Shown here: positions 20,836 to 32,392 of the stretch, piece by piece | Layout of the letters: every line of letters begins with the position of its first letter | Numbering within the stretch: the first letter of the stretch is position 1 | Source: Porodaedalea pini | Lineage: Eukaryota; Basidiomycota; Agaricomycetes; Hymenochaetales; Hymenochaetaceae | DNA: 64,000 bases | Assembly: GCA_002794775.1 (NCBI GenBank) | Contig: NBAY01000010.1 | Location: 620,001-684,000 of the forward strand | Direction: 5' to 3' | The notes under the pieces: model-generated | What the model was told of the DNA's origin: nothing | Database searches by the model: none | What the model saw: the letters and a program-made list of their open reading frames with translations, nothing else | Translations under genes and position numbers: made by a program

Positions 20836-22362
20836 TCAGTCCATTTTGTCCTCACTCGCAAGCTCCGCAGCCAACCGCGCCAGCATTCCCTGCGCACGCG
20901 GGTTGCGCGGGAAACTTTTTCCGTCTCCCGTCCCTCCTCCACCGCACAGAAGCCGGTACGCCCACCCGCGCCATCCGCGATTGCCCACGCCGACGAGCTG
21001 CGTCCAGTTCGCGCGTAGCCCTACATCGTACAGCCGGATGCGTCCGTGCGCGTGTCGCACATGCCGTCGCTGCGCCGCGCTGAGCTGGTACTCGTGCGTG
21101 GTGGGCATCGCGCTTGGCCCTGGTCCGTTAGATCTGTTGCGCGACAGGCTCTGCGTGCCGAGGAAGGGAACGGGGACGCCAATGCGTGAAGGGTCTGGGG
21201 GCGTGTTCGGGTGGGAGATTGGATGGAGAGGCATGGGGCGTGGAGGGAAGGGCGAGTTTAGCGAGACGCTACCCGCAGTTGGCGGCGGTGCTGTCACTCC
21301 GGCGAAGGCAGGAACAGAAGGCGGAGTTGGAAGGTAACGCGGCGAGAGGAGAAAGAAACATTTTCTATTGTAGTCTGTTTTGTAGAAATGAGTCAATGAA
21401 CTTGACCGAGCTACATATATAACTCACGAGGCGGGATAAACATGCCCGAGCAGGAACGAGCCGACAGCAAAAGAGAAGATTGCACCGTAGATTGGGAGGA
21501 AGAGGGTATGAAGGGCTGTTCGCTCGTTCTGCGCATATTATGTTACTGTAAGTTCCCGAGTCTTGTATGATTATCAATGTGAAACGCACCACGAGAAACG
21601 GATTTTAGAAAGCGACGTAGACGATTCGACCGGCGAGGAGAGTTACACAAAGAAGTGAAGGAAGGTTGTATAAGTCCAGTAGCCCTTGAAGACGCGTTAA
21701 AAGATAAATGAAGAGAATGCTAGCGTTAAGAAACGTACTACAGAGCAAGTCATGGGCAATGATGATTTGCACAGTAACGATGCCAGCAGCACAAATGGCG
21801 AAAGGCACGAAGCTATCGTAAGAATACAACGCCCGCAAGCGGAAAAAGATGTGTCCAGTACTATTTTTCCGGCGCATTGAAAACATAATCATCCACCGAG
21901 TCGGTCTTCGTTTTTGTCTTCGCTTTCTTCTGGTGCATAGGATGTGAGGCGGCATCTTCCCCAATTGAGCACGGATCCTACACGACGCATGCTAGTGAGC
22001 ACAAGACAAGGAAGGTGAAGAGATATATAGCAAGTAGGTGTACTGAGAAGAGAAACGGAGAGTCGTATATGTTCAGGTAATATGAGACAAGCATGACTAG
22101 AATGGAGTATTGCGGCGCGAACATGAGAACAAGCAGCACTACAGTTTGCAGTATACGAGTAATTGGCAAATAAGTTCATGAATATTTCTCAAAGAATATA
22201 CAAAGCAAAGGCAGGTAGCTCCTTTTGTGATGGACCATCGTCCTGGTCATCGTTGGCATCTAACAGTGTAACGCAGAGTCATCGTCGTCGCTGGTTGAAG
22301 AGAACTTCAGAAGTCTTTCGTAAGGAGCACAAGCGTTCGTTTCCAAGGTTAAACAACGGCAT
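20836..22362 (-). pseudogene. DHHC palmitoyltransferase pseudogene (copy A)
   Basis: The C-terminal part (to 20836) is still open and nearly identical to the intact gene at 34647-36313. The N-terminal membrane segments (about 21978-22169) are readable. The cysteine-rich zinc region at about 21830-21890 has lost bases and contains TAG; the catalytic block reads as NHHCP followed by a stop; and the TTxE motif is destroyed. No active enzyme can be made. Confidence 0.9.
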
Positions 22363-22589
22363 CGTAGAACCTCGTCGTCGGTCGAGCTTAGTGTTGAGGC
22401 ATGTATGTAGAAGATGGCTAGTCCGCCGTCGTCGCGGACAACTGCGTCTCGCGCCAATCGAATCGCCGGAGATAGTCACGTGCCGGCCGCGGTCCATGCC
22501 TTTCGCCTTCCTCTAATATCAATTACAAGTATACAAAAGCTCGTCAATATTATGCGCGTCTCCGTTCTCCATCTGCAACAGCGAGCGCG

Positions 22590-22727
22590 ATGCTCCGTCG
22601 GACCTATGTGTGCTCTCATGAGTCGCGAGCTTGCTCAAACTCCAGATCCTTCTCACACACACAGAGCAAGCAGGTCGCTGTGCTACTCAACGATGGGAGA
22701 CTCCTCGGAAAGGATGAAGAGCAAGGT
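22590..22727 (+). pseudogene. 5' fragment of D-lactate dehydrogenase (copy A)
   Basis: Matches the first codons of the intact gene at 36573, starting MLRRT. The similarity breaks off after about 45 codons; the sequence that follows is unrelated. No FAD-binding domain is present. Confidence 0.8.
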
Positions 22728-23111
22728 ACTTTTCTATCTTGCTTTGGTCCTAGTCTGCGACTTCCAGACTCCTTTGAAGTTTCCGAACCGTGACTTCACA
22801 CTGTTCTGGCAGCCATATCGAAAGCATTTAGTATGCACCGGCAAGCGGGTAGTCGATCCACGTCGCAGTTCCAGCAGCATCAAACAGCTCAATTGATCGC
22901 TCCTTGCTAATAGTGTACTCGTCTCTACCTGAGATAAATAGAAGAGATAATGGTTCAACTTATGGACACACAAGTCCATTTCAATAATATTATTCATGAC
23001 ACACTGTTGGCAATAAATAGTAATACGCAGTCTTTGAGTCCTCTGGAAGCACTGGACTGACGATGTTCCGTGTCCAGCCTGACAAAGTCAGGATGTAGCC
23101 TGGGTCTATTC
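22728..23111. other. No gene seen
   Basis: About 380 bp of AT-rich sequence between the duplication end and the coiled-coil frame. No recognisable feature. Confidence 0.4.
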
Positions 23112-23723
23112 TCACGGACGTGGAATTCCTGCGGCATCCATCTGCTTCTGAAGCTCTATTTGGAGGATCTCAACCTCTCCAAGTTTCTCAATCTTCTCTA
23201 GTTCAGCATCATTTTTTCTCTTTTCGAGGGCCTTTAACGCATTTTCAAGGCGTTGTTTATATTTGTTGTTGATGTCTTCTGTTCTTTGTGCAGGTTCACG
23301 CTTACGCCGGACCCTCTGAATGTTGCTAACTCTGTTGTTCAGCTGAGTTCTTTTTTCAAGTTTTTGCTTTTCTGTATAATCCTTATTCACTTTCAGACTT
23401 TCTCTTTCTTGTTGAATCTTTTCAAGTTTTTCTGATTGCTCTTTTTCCTAGCGTTCCCTGTCAGCCTCCTCCTTCTGGGCATTCCTCTCAGCAACTTGTT
23501 TATTTGTAATTGCCCCTTCTATGCTACGGTTGTATTCGTCTTCAGCTTCTTCCACTTTCCTATCGCAATTAGCGATTGCTTCTTTATGTTTCTTCTCCAA
23601 GTTTTCTAATCTTTTCTGTGCCTCCTCCGTGAAGTTGGAGGGCTGGGTACTGGCAGAGCTTCTGCCTCCTGTCACCTTGCCTGATTGATTTGACCCTTTA
23701 TTTGAGGCTTGTCTGCCGGACAT
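23112..23723 (-). pseudogene. Coiled-coil protein of unknown function, one in-frame stop
   Basis: One continuous minus-strand frame of 204 codons interrupted only by TAG at 23448-23450. The start follows a Ser/Gly/Gln-rich stretch; from about residue 30 to the end it is Glu/Lys/Arg-rich with heptad-like spacing, so a long coiled coil is likely. No known family recognised. A TATAAAT box lies 90 bp upstream. The single stop may be a late loss, or the gene may end there as a 91-residue protein. Confidence 0.55.
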
Positions 23724-23813
23724 GGCTGATGTGATATGTCTTTCTGAGCTTTAGATCAAGAGAGTGGTTGAAAAGTATGTGTTGATCTTGGAAGGAGTTC
23801 CAGATTGTAGGGA

Positions 23814-23820
23814 ATTTATA
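23814..23820 (-). promoter_or_regulatory. TATA box of the coiled-coil gene
   Basis: TATAAAT on the minus strand, about 91 bp before the ATG at 23723. Confidence 0.45.
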
Positions 23821-24506
23821 GTGGTCTGTAGGATGTATTGCATCCTCACATTCATTGCTTTGCTCATTACAATTTTGAATTAATGGAAGTTATATTTTGT
23901 GCTAGAGTCGAAAAAAAGTCATAATGCATGATAGATTAACTCATAAATTCCATAATATTAATGCGGCATCACTTTCTGCCTTATCCCAATGCAATCAAAA
24001 TTATACTTTGCACTGATATGGGTTTGGTACAGTACACCTTATAATGCAATATGTATTTTGCATTATATTAGCCTGAAATAACAACCCGACCAATGGATGT
24101 CTCAATATGGTTTGGTACGATACATTTCGTAATGCATCCAAAAGCTCATGCAATATTAATGGCAGGAAGGTCTCATATCTTGACGTTCTTTCGAAAAGCC
24201 AGGGAAATCAAAGGTACTATAAATGCTTGAGAATACTCAGGTCCATCCCCCCTGCTTACTGTTCGTTTGATCAACAAATCTGAGACTAATGAGAGCATAC
24301 TAGAATGCGTCAGTGATCACATTGAGTCTCACTGCTTCATCACAACAATTTGCACAGAATCAATTTCTGCTTATGGGGATAATAAATGCCATGTGCTTGA
24401 TAAAATTTGAATATTTGCTGTTATATTTGCATATCTGGTAATATACGTCAATATGTGTTCATGCAAAACTTTGTGATGACTTGCACTAGTACTAGACACC
24501 GGTCTT
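23821..24506. other. AT-rich spacer
   Basis: No open frame of interest. A plus-strand TATAAATG occurs near 24218 without a following gene. Confidence 0.4.
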
Positions 24507-24508
24507 TA

Positions 24509-26510
24509 CAGCCATTTTCATAAGTCCTGCGACACGTGCATTTCACATGAAATGAGCCACGTCTGAGCCAAAACATCGAAAAATAGAATAAATGTTGATT
24601 TTCTCTGTAAATTCTGCGCAGTACCTGCTCATTAAGTACTCAAAAAATAGGCATGGTTCTCAGGAGCAGAAATATGTAAAATAGGGAGCAATACATTGAC
24701 TGTGTAGGTGGGTGGAGATCAAACAAGTGCAGCCAGTCTGTTCTCTCATACATTTCCACTGAGATTCAAAAATTATGGCTCCCCTACATCTACCTATAAA
24801 ATTCTTTCCCATGACTGTAAATTAAGTATATGACTATACCAACAGCTCCTGCAAGTCTGAAGCCAATCCATGCAGTATTCATGGTGCAGCAGCAAGGTTT
24901 GTGTTCCACTTTGAGCTCTTTCCACCTTCCTCTTCTCACAACAGGTCTTGCAGCACGGGCGAGAAGACCGCTAAGATTATGATTCTTTTTGTGTAATTAT
25001 CGGACACATAAAAGCCATCTTCCCTGCAAGTTTCCTGTCCATTCGCTTTGTGCTTCGACTGCTACACTCAAATTTCTGTGCATACTACCAACACCTGTGA
25101 GCACGTGAGCACGTGTTAGCCAAGCCACCACCATGCAAACATGAAAGCCAACACTCTACTTCCTCCTCCTCTCAGGTCATTCCATGATGGTTTCAGGCAA
25201 GGCACTCTCAGACGATGCAAGACACATCATATTCAGACTGTATCAGTCACGACTCTTCACCATGCATGACCTGGCCAGGGTAATAGATATCCATCAAGCA
25301 ACAATCCACCAAACTGTTGCTCAACATGAGCACATGGGGCATTTATGACAGGAGGGCATGAGGACTGGAAGACCAAGGTTGCTTGATTATGCAGATACAC
25401 AGGTGAGTGCATTTTTTGAATTGTAATGACTCGCTGCAGCTAACTGAACTATAGTATCTCTTGAGCACAATAGAGCATCGCAAGGACCAGTACTTAGATG
25501 AGGTGAGGGAGGAGCTGGAAAGGGTAACAGGCAAGAAGGTTTTGGACACTACAGTATGGAGGTCTCTGCGCCGGGCTGGGTTCACTCTGAAGACAGTGCG
25601 GTGATGCTTATGGCTTCGCATCAGCAAACTTACTCTGCTCAAGATATTGAAAAGGGCACTTGAACGCAGCGAGTCCACTCAGCTCTGGTACACATTGAGA
25701 ATGGGATCTCAATATGAGGCAGAACAGCTCGTCTTTGTCAACAAGAGCGCATGCGACCGACATACCTTCTTGAGGAAGAAAGCATGGGCTTTGCAGGGTT
25801 ATCAGGCATGTCAGAAAGTGATCTTTACATGGGGAAAAAGGTGCGATGCTTACCTTTATGACTGCAGATCTGACTGCTTGCCTCTTCTAGGTATTCGATC
25901 TTGCCCGCAATCACTTTGACTGGCATGCTTGACTGTACAATACTGGAAGGATCCTTCAATGCCACCTCCTTCTCTGCATTTATCAGGGATCTCTTGGACC
26001 ACATGCAACCTTGGCCGGCCCAAAACTCTGTCGTGGTGATGGACAACTGCACAATCCACAAGTCACTGGAAATCCGCGAACTCATTGAGTCAAGGTCCAT
26101 CTATTTTGACCTGTCATGCTGCGACACAGGGCTCTTACTGATCTGACTCCACACAGGGGCATGAAGCTGGAATTTCTCCCCGCGTATTCTCCGGACTTCA
26201 ACCCGATCGAGCTGGCATTCTCTCTGCTGAAATCTCAACTTCGTCGGGTCAAATTCAGTGATGAGGAAACGGACGCTTCGGTATTTGCAAAGCTTTACGG
26301 TGAAACCATGTCTATCAGTGCTGCGGACTGTCGCACTTTCTATCATCATTGCAGTTATCTCTGTTAGTGTCGGGTTTCTTCATCGAGTGGATACAGGCTT
26401 CCTTGTCACTGTCTCAACTGGTCCAACAATGTAATATATTCTGTCTATATGATGTACACATAACTACTGTTCCTTGATGTGAGAAACATCCTCCTGCGCA
26501 TATCGAACAG
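24509..26510 (+). repeat. Left arm (terminal inverted repeat, about 2.0 kb)
   Basis: Reverse complement of the right arm. All encoded peptides I compared in the two arms are identical. Confidence 0.9.
25184..26367 (+). pseudogene. Tc1/mariner-type transposase, left copy, inactivated
   Basis: Five exons (25184-25402, 25455-25600, 25655-25840, 25891-26094, 26157-26367) with GT-AG introns. The N-terminal helix-turn-helix region is followed by RTGRPRLL; then comes the DDE core. Second Asp: VVMDNCTIHK. Third acidic residue: SPDFNPIEL. The first catalytic Asp is lost: FVNKS stands where the family has FVDES, that is, two G-to-A changes. A TGA at about 25347 (GHL-stop-QEG) also interrupts exon 1. 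Family and exon calls rest on the motifs seen; the inactive state follows from the stop and the D-to-N change. Confidence 0.88.
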
Positions 26511-26550
26511 TGTGAGTGAGTAATGCAAGACTTGTCTCGACCTCTGCATC
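26464..26550 (-). pseudogene. 3' remnant of gene Y
   Basis: The minus-strand frame ends VRYAQEDVSHIKEQ then stop, the same C-terminus as intact gene Y at 32392. Identity is high to about 26510, then weakens and ends. Confidence 0.8.
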
Positions 26551-26554
26551 CTTC

Positions 26555-26645
26555 GCTCTTGGACCATATGCAGTCTTGCCGTGCCCAAAGGCTATCGTAG
26601 CGATGGACAATGAGTTGAGCGGTGTGGAACATCGTGCACTCCATC
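26555..26645 (+). pseudogene. Transposase fragment
   Basis: The DNA resembles transposase exon 4 around LLDHMQ...VVMDN (26005-26050) but is diverged and broken. It suggests that an older transposase copy once lay next to the truncated Y. Confidence 0.6.
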
Positions 26646-26911
26646 ATCATGGTCACTTTCTAGCAGTAAACTTCAATCATTGAATAAATAAAATGTACAT
26701 TCTACACAACTAATCATACAAAACCCTGGTATTTCTGTATGAAAGAAGACTTAGTAGGAGGAATACAAAAGGAAATAGTAGACAAAAGGATTTGAGGCTA
26801 TGCGAGAGCATGTGTCTGATTGTTCAGACCGATTTGATCCACGCTGGAGTCCCTCCTCATTACCGCCGCTCCAGTGACCACCTTGGACGCCTCAAGGTCA
26901 TCATCGTGATG

Positions 26912-29900
26912 TCAGAGCAACTCTTCCGGAACTCTCTCAGTGATGTCCACGTCTACCCCCTCTTCTGGAGTAGCTGTATTCCCATCTCTGGTCATCTCTA
27001 TCCTCTCTTCTGAAGTGGTGGTTGTGTCTCCATTTCCGGTTGCTTCTACCCTCTCTTCTACCCTCTCTTCTGTAGTTCTTGTAAGTCTGATCCCAGTCAA
27101 TAGGGGGAGGTGGCCAGGATGAGGACGAAGTGAGGAGGGACTGGGATGTGTTTCCATGAGCTGTGCCTCCCCTTCCGGCATTAAACGAATTAGAGGGGCC
27201 TGGCTGGAGCAAGGATGAAGTGGGGGGGGATGGCGGGGACGTGTCTCCATGAGCCATGCCTCCCCTTGAATTAGAGGGGCCTTTGTCATGCGGGTAATCT
27301 GATCAATTCTTTTTTTTCTCTGGCCTCATCATAAGGGCATGATTGTCAGCGGGACGCTTGCAAAATGAGTTCGCAGATGATGACGGATAGGATTGCAATG
27401 CACTGGATTCCCGTTCACTGGATCACACCGCATTGTCCACATGTGGAAGGGGGAGCCCTACACTTATAGGTCCATTGGGGATACTGTTATGCATGTTGAT
27501 TCCCTGCTGGACGGCCAAAATCACTCTGAAATGTGGAGCACACTCCTTAAACTTCCCCTGCGAAACGCCATGCTCCTCCAATGCATTTATTGCAGCTTCG
27601 TAAGATTCCACAGGCTCAGACATATCATGGGCACCTCCATGTAATGCAATTATGAGTGAGTCATAGGCATCTTCCCGCAATAGAATGTCAGCAATTCCAT
27701 CCTCCAAGAGCTTGAGAGCTGCTGATAGCGCAGACAGGTCCTTGATGAAAGGCATATATGCCCTAAGATTCCTGTAATTCCTGGATAGCAAGTGCTTCAC
27801 ACTGCCCACTGGTGCACTGGCCTCTGCGAGAAGTACTCGGTCATCCAGTTTTTTGTATGACAAGCTTGCTTCATTACAAGGACCCACAAGAAGACCGGCA
27901 TATTCTCTCATTCAACTATCGGCCGACTTAAAATCATATTTTTCTGTTCCCTCCAGTTGCGGTATTGGAGAAGTGCTAAACAAGATATCCACATCCTCTT
28001 TTCGTTGCCTGAAGGTGAGACAAAGTATGTATGTGATTCGGTTGACAGAATCACGTGTAAGTCTCCCTTTCAAATCTAATTGCATGCCCAATACAGTATT
28101 GCAAGGGGTAGAGTCCATGTCAGAGAGTTGGGAAGAGTGTGTGGAGTAATGAGCAGAGCCTCTTTTAGGCCAACTCTTTTTATACTTTTGCTGATACTGA
28201 TTGAAAATCCACATCACTTCGTGGCCTGCAAAACTCTCGATTTTGCTCATAGTCTTGTTAGGACTCCAAGTGCGCATTCTCCCTTCCCCTTTCCTTCATC
28301 ATCTTCATCATCTCCAACATCCCCTTCCTCCCTCTCCCCACTGGACTCTGTCTGTTGTCGCTCCCTTCGCTGATGTCACCCACTTATCGATCGCGTGACC
28401 CTTGCATGTGGTCGCGGGCGACGTCGTCTGCTCATTAGTAAGAACATTCCACGATGTTCCATCACATTCCATTTCCCAGGAATGTCGTCCTCTTTATAGT
28501 AGTTAGGTCTCACAAGCACTGAGTATATAGGTAGCTCGTTCGCCTGTATTATCCCTCACCTCAGCATTCTTGGAATCCACTGCTGCTTACTCTTGATAAT
28601 GTTGTCCACGATGCTCATGCGTTTGACTCCTCCCCTCTTCGCTCTTGTGTCTGTGGGCATGGTGGTTGCCTGAACGGCACCCGCTATCGTTCTCCCATGT
28701 TGCTCGACCTCTGCCCGCGTTGTATGCAGGTATGGTGGTTAAGTGATTGTTGAGTACGTGGTCGTACTCTAACAAGTCTTGGGTTTCTCCTGTAGCTCCG
28801 TGGATATCTTGGATGCCTGCAGAAGTCTGCTCCTAATAACTTCTGCCAGAACATAAGCATCCACATTGTTGTATTGGGCCTGGCCGCAGAAAGCTTTGCA
28901 ATCTACATATCCTGCCTGTTCCACCCTCGTGGCAAAGGAAAGTGAAGCATTCATCTCCCAGAAACTCGGCTGTTCATGAGCACGCATAAAAGCAACTACC
29001 AAGTTGTGCAAGTTTTGGACTACCTTCTCTCTGTCGTAGTTCGGATAGAGTTGCCCAAGATTGAATGCGTAGTCTTTCATTATACTGGCGATTGATTTGA
29101 ATGCCTCAAAGGGCACACCAGGGCCTGCCTTTGGGGTTTGAGCGCACTGCACAAGGTCCCTCAAGACCCGTTTGGATGACCATGGGTCATACACTGTGTT
29201 TTGCTGAATACAAGGGTGGTCGATCGGGATGAAATAATGAATCCTTTTAGGCTTGCAGACATCCTCATTATTTGAAGTGTTTCCTGAGCAGTAGCAAATC
29301 TGCAGGACACGCTCTGCAACACTGAATCCCGTAAGGAGTATAATCTTTCCTTCCTCGATTAATTTTCGAAGGTGCAACTTATCCGCCACTTCAGGCTCCT
29401 AAATCAGAATGTGAGAATCAAGTAGAGTGATACTAGAGAAGGAGCTTTACCCCAAGAATAGCATCCGTATGAAGACTAAGTACACCACGTATTTCATCTT
29501 CTACTCGATGTGCATTGATTTTGCTTTGTTCACTTTTCTCCTCCAACATATTAACCCGATCCGTGACAATAAGAAGGCCAACCTGGGCCTCCGAAGAACG
29601 TGCCTCATCAGCTGCAGCAACATCTTGAACAGTTCGAAGCATGGTGGCCAAGCTTGTGTGGATTTGTGACTCAAGTTAGGTTATCCTAGCCAAGAGAAAA
29701 TCATAATTTTTTCTGGCGTGAAGACTTTTTTTACACCGCTTTGACTTTTCCTCAATCTGACCATGCTTAGCAACAGCTGCCTCCGCAATTACCACAACTT
29801 TGTCATAGGACTGTGATGCCTTCGCTTGAACGAGCTGCTTCTTTAGCGCTGCACTTTTGGACGCTGAAAAATAGTGCACAGATGCATCAGGACGATCCCG

Positions 29901-30211
29901 CAGCAATTGTATAAATAGTACTTATGGCTACTACAACTAGATTCCTCCCCTGAACTCTCTCAAGCCACTTCCTTTCCCTTTCCTTTTGAATCATTCTCTG
30001 CAGGTCCTTCAGAAGAAACTTCATCTGACGTCACGTCAGAAGGGCCCATGGAACTTACCAGGGAAGACATATGCTTACCAGATAGCACCTCTTGCAACTG
30101 CTCAGAGTCTTCCATGGTGTCTTCATGATCATGAACTTCACTGGGTGCTACACAAAATGCCTGTTTGTAAGCCACCAAAGACTTAGAACGTGGTGATCTA
30201 TTCCGTACCAT
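26912..30211 (-). pseudogene. Cargo gene X: large protein of unknown function
   Basis: Minus-strand exons form one long gene once the solo LTR is removed. 30211-29960: basic then acidic N-terminus. 29906-29433: a Lys/Glu/Gln-rich, probably coiled-coil segment ending at a GT donor after ILG. From 29404: a globular-looking part (KLHLRKLIEEGK...). After LTR excision the frame runs KPKT-MSKIES straight into 28250-27423. A probable intron then leads to a low-complexity acidic tail ending near 26912. Lesions: TAA near 29674, TGA at 27912-27914, and the LTR. I recognise no family; about 900 residues in all. It sits divergently from Y. Confidence 0.55.
28256..28774 (+). mobile_element. Solo LTR inside gene X
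   Basis: 519 bp starting TGTTAGGACT and ending CTCTAACA, with a perfect 5-bp target duplication AGTCT at 28251-28255 and 28775-28779. It contains TATA-like motifs near 28523. It is not the same family as the chromoviruses at 2-16 kb. Removing it with one duplication restores the reading frame of gene X. Confidence 0.88.
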
Positions 30212-30588
30212 TAACCATGACTATGTCACTGGAAGGATCCATAGGATGCCATCCAGCTTGTCCTTCCATAGCAATGGGTACTTATAGGGGTGAGCGATGA
30301 GGTGGGAGAGCAAGACTGATGGGGATGGGAGAAGAAGGACAAGAGATAAAGATGAGACCGGTGCATTTTGATGCCCTGAACCCTCCTTTTGTATTCTTGC
30401 CACATTGGGATAGCCAGTTCCCTACCTTCAACCTTGGTCCACAATGGCTCAGTCGGCATGAAAGCAATAGTCATGAAGGAGGTAGAGGTCGCCAACATCT
30501 TTCGGGAGGCTTAGGTATCAAAATATTCGGTAAGCAAAAATATCCGATGCTCTAAGCGAAATTGGAATGCATTTCTTTTCCTGACCCC
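30212..30588. promoter_or_regulatory. Divergent promoter region between X and Y
   Basis: 377 bp separate the two starts, which point away from each other. No clear TATA box; a weak CCTATAAG lies at about 30275-30285 on the minus strand. Confidence 0.4.
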
Positions 30589-32392
30589 ATGATGCCGCCT
30601 CAACATGTCAGAAAGAAGTCCAAAAAACTCAAAGACGGTGAAGAACTAGCTGTGGAATTAGCTGTGCAGATGAAGAAATGCCCTGTTGGTCGCCCCAGGA
30701 AAAATGAAGTCCCCAATCAGGTCCCCGAAACTCCCACAAAAAAGCAGTCGAAATCAAGTGGGAAGAAATATGCTACAACAGCAAAGCCGACCCGCTGAAC
30801 TGTGAGTTGTGAAATTTGATGCAAATGCTCTCTCTGACTGGTTTTCATGCCCATAGCCACACAAGAAGGGCAATGACAAGGATACAGTTGAACAGGAGCA
30901 TTCGCCTGAAGATCAGGGGGATATATCCATTGCGGACGTCGTTCAGGCTTCAGGACTTGGCTTGAATGACACTATGAATGAAACACAGGGTTTTGACGAT
31001 GACAGATCGGCCTTCGATGAAATTCCTGACTCCCCTGACAAGCCTGATGAGCGTTCTTTCCATCTTGATGATGGTACAAAACCTCCATTCATTGTTGCCT
31101 AAGGCTGTGGCTAAGAAAAGTATAGCTGGCGAGTACATGGACTGGAATACTCCCTCCCTTGGACATGCAAAAGCTTATGGATGGATCACATCAACACCAG
31201 CTGCAGAGAAAAAGCCCAAACTGGAAGTCATGGTAAAAATTCATGACAGTACTGGCGTGCGAGACATGAAGATCAACTCCAAGATGTCACTGGCTGATTT
31301 GATCAATGAAGCGGTTTCAATCACCCGGGGCCATTCTACATTTGACCAACTTGGTTACACAGCTTGCTGGTCTGTGAAGTCTGGGACAAAGCTCGAACCA
31401 GAATATTTGGATACACAAGACCAGTTGGACGCGCTGTTCAAACAAGTTCACAGGCATCAAGCAGCTGAAAAGAAGAAGAAACGAGGTAATGAAAACCCTG
31501 GAATTGTCATTCGGAATCTCAGTAATCAGGTTCATCTATAGTATTTGATGTATAAAGTGGTTCCTGACATGCAGTGAAGAATACATGCAGGAACAATGGG
31601 AACAGCAATAAACAGCAAAGTGTGACTAGAACGAATGTGACTCCTTCAGGGGTCACCGGTGCTAAGGAAGCTTATGATGCTGCACTCGAACAGATTATGG
31701 CGCAAATTGCAGCAGCATTCAAATGCAATAAACACGACAGCAGGCTCTGTGGTAAAATAAGAGGGTCAAAAGACCATCTTATGTATTCCAACAAACATCT
31801 TGTTGAACATGCAAAGCTGATTGTGAGTCCATTGACAAAGCGCAATCTCACCAGACTAAAAGCATACTTTGTCCAGTATAAGAATACTCCCAGAGTCAAA
31901 GTGAACGAAGTACTAGGGCAACTGAAAGTATTGGACAAGCAGTGGAAAGCAGCTGACAATGCCAGCACAGGAACTGGCTCTGACATAGCAACTGGGCCTA
32001 CAACATCCCTCCCCAACAGTGCTCCTGTGACAGCCAGAACAGTGGCAACTGTAGTGCCAATGCAACCTTTCAACCAGCTGGTCATTGCCCAGCACTACGA
32101 AATGCATAACTGGGTGGTAGCTGAGTGCAGGCCACGCAATTACCCTTCTGTTTGGAATTGGATTGAATCATTGCACGATGACATGGAGAGAGGCCGCGAT
32201 GACTACCAATACAGGTCTCTGCTACCTGTTTTCGAGGCCAATGATGTTAAGTGCTTGGATGACTTGGCTTACTTAGAATTTGGAAGGCTCAAGAAGATGG
32301 TTATTGATGAACAAGTGGAGGCAAGCATTGGGTTACTCAATCATATCGTTCGATATGCACAGGAGGATGTTTCTCACATCAAGGAACAGTAG
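30589..32392 (+). pseudogene. Cargo gene Y: AT-hook and SAM-like protein of unknown family
   Basis: Starts MMPPQH; an AT-hook-like PVGRPRKN lies at about residue 38. Exon 1 ends near 30802 after an in-frame TGA; the next exon (from 30856) is acidic. A change of frame near 31090 is needed to enter the segment AVAKKS...KKKKR (31100-31484), which looks like a small ubiquitin-like or PB1-like fold (inference). A GT-AG intron (31485-31574) leads into 31575-32392, whose C-terminus (RSLLPVFEANDVKCLDDLAYL) resembles a SAM domain. Two lesions suggest decay. A second, truncated copy lies at 26464. Function unknown; DNA binding and protein contacts are plausible. Confidence 0.5.

Larger units (their letters stand above)
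20690..22727. repeat. Segmental duplication, decayed copy A
   Basis: Direct-orientation copy of about 34520-36718: the whole DHHC gene, the divergent promoter and the first exon start of the D-lactate dehydrogenase. Similarity ends inside dehydrogenase exon 1 just after the SSE...KSK codons. Copies differ by many substitutions and indels, so the duplication is not recent. Confidence 0.88.

Noticed and set aside
20792..21337. 181-codon plus-strand frame, and the matching one at 34657-35142
   Set aside because: Antisense to the C-terminal exon of the DHHC gene; it persists only because that exon is GC-rich.
25343..25678. 111-codon minus-strand frame, and its mirror at 33178-33513
   Set aside because: Antisense to transposase exons 1-3; no features of its own.
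26912..27289. Two competing frames in the tail of gene X
   Set aside because: Both are low complexity. I kept only the statement that a tail exists, since the splice phase favours one frame but does not prove it.
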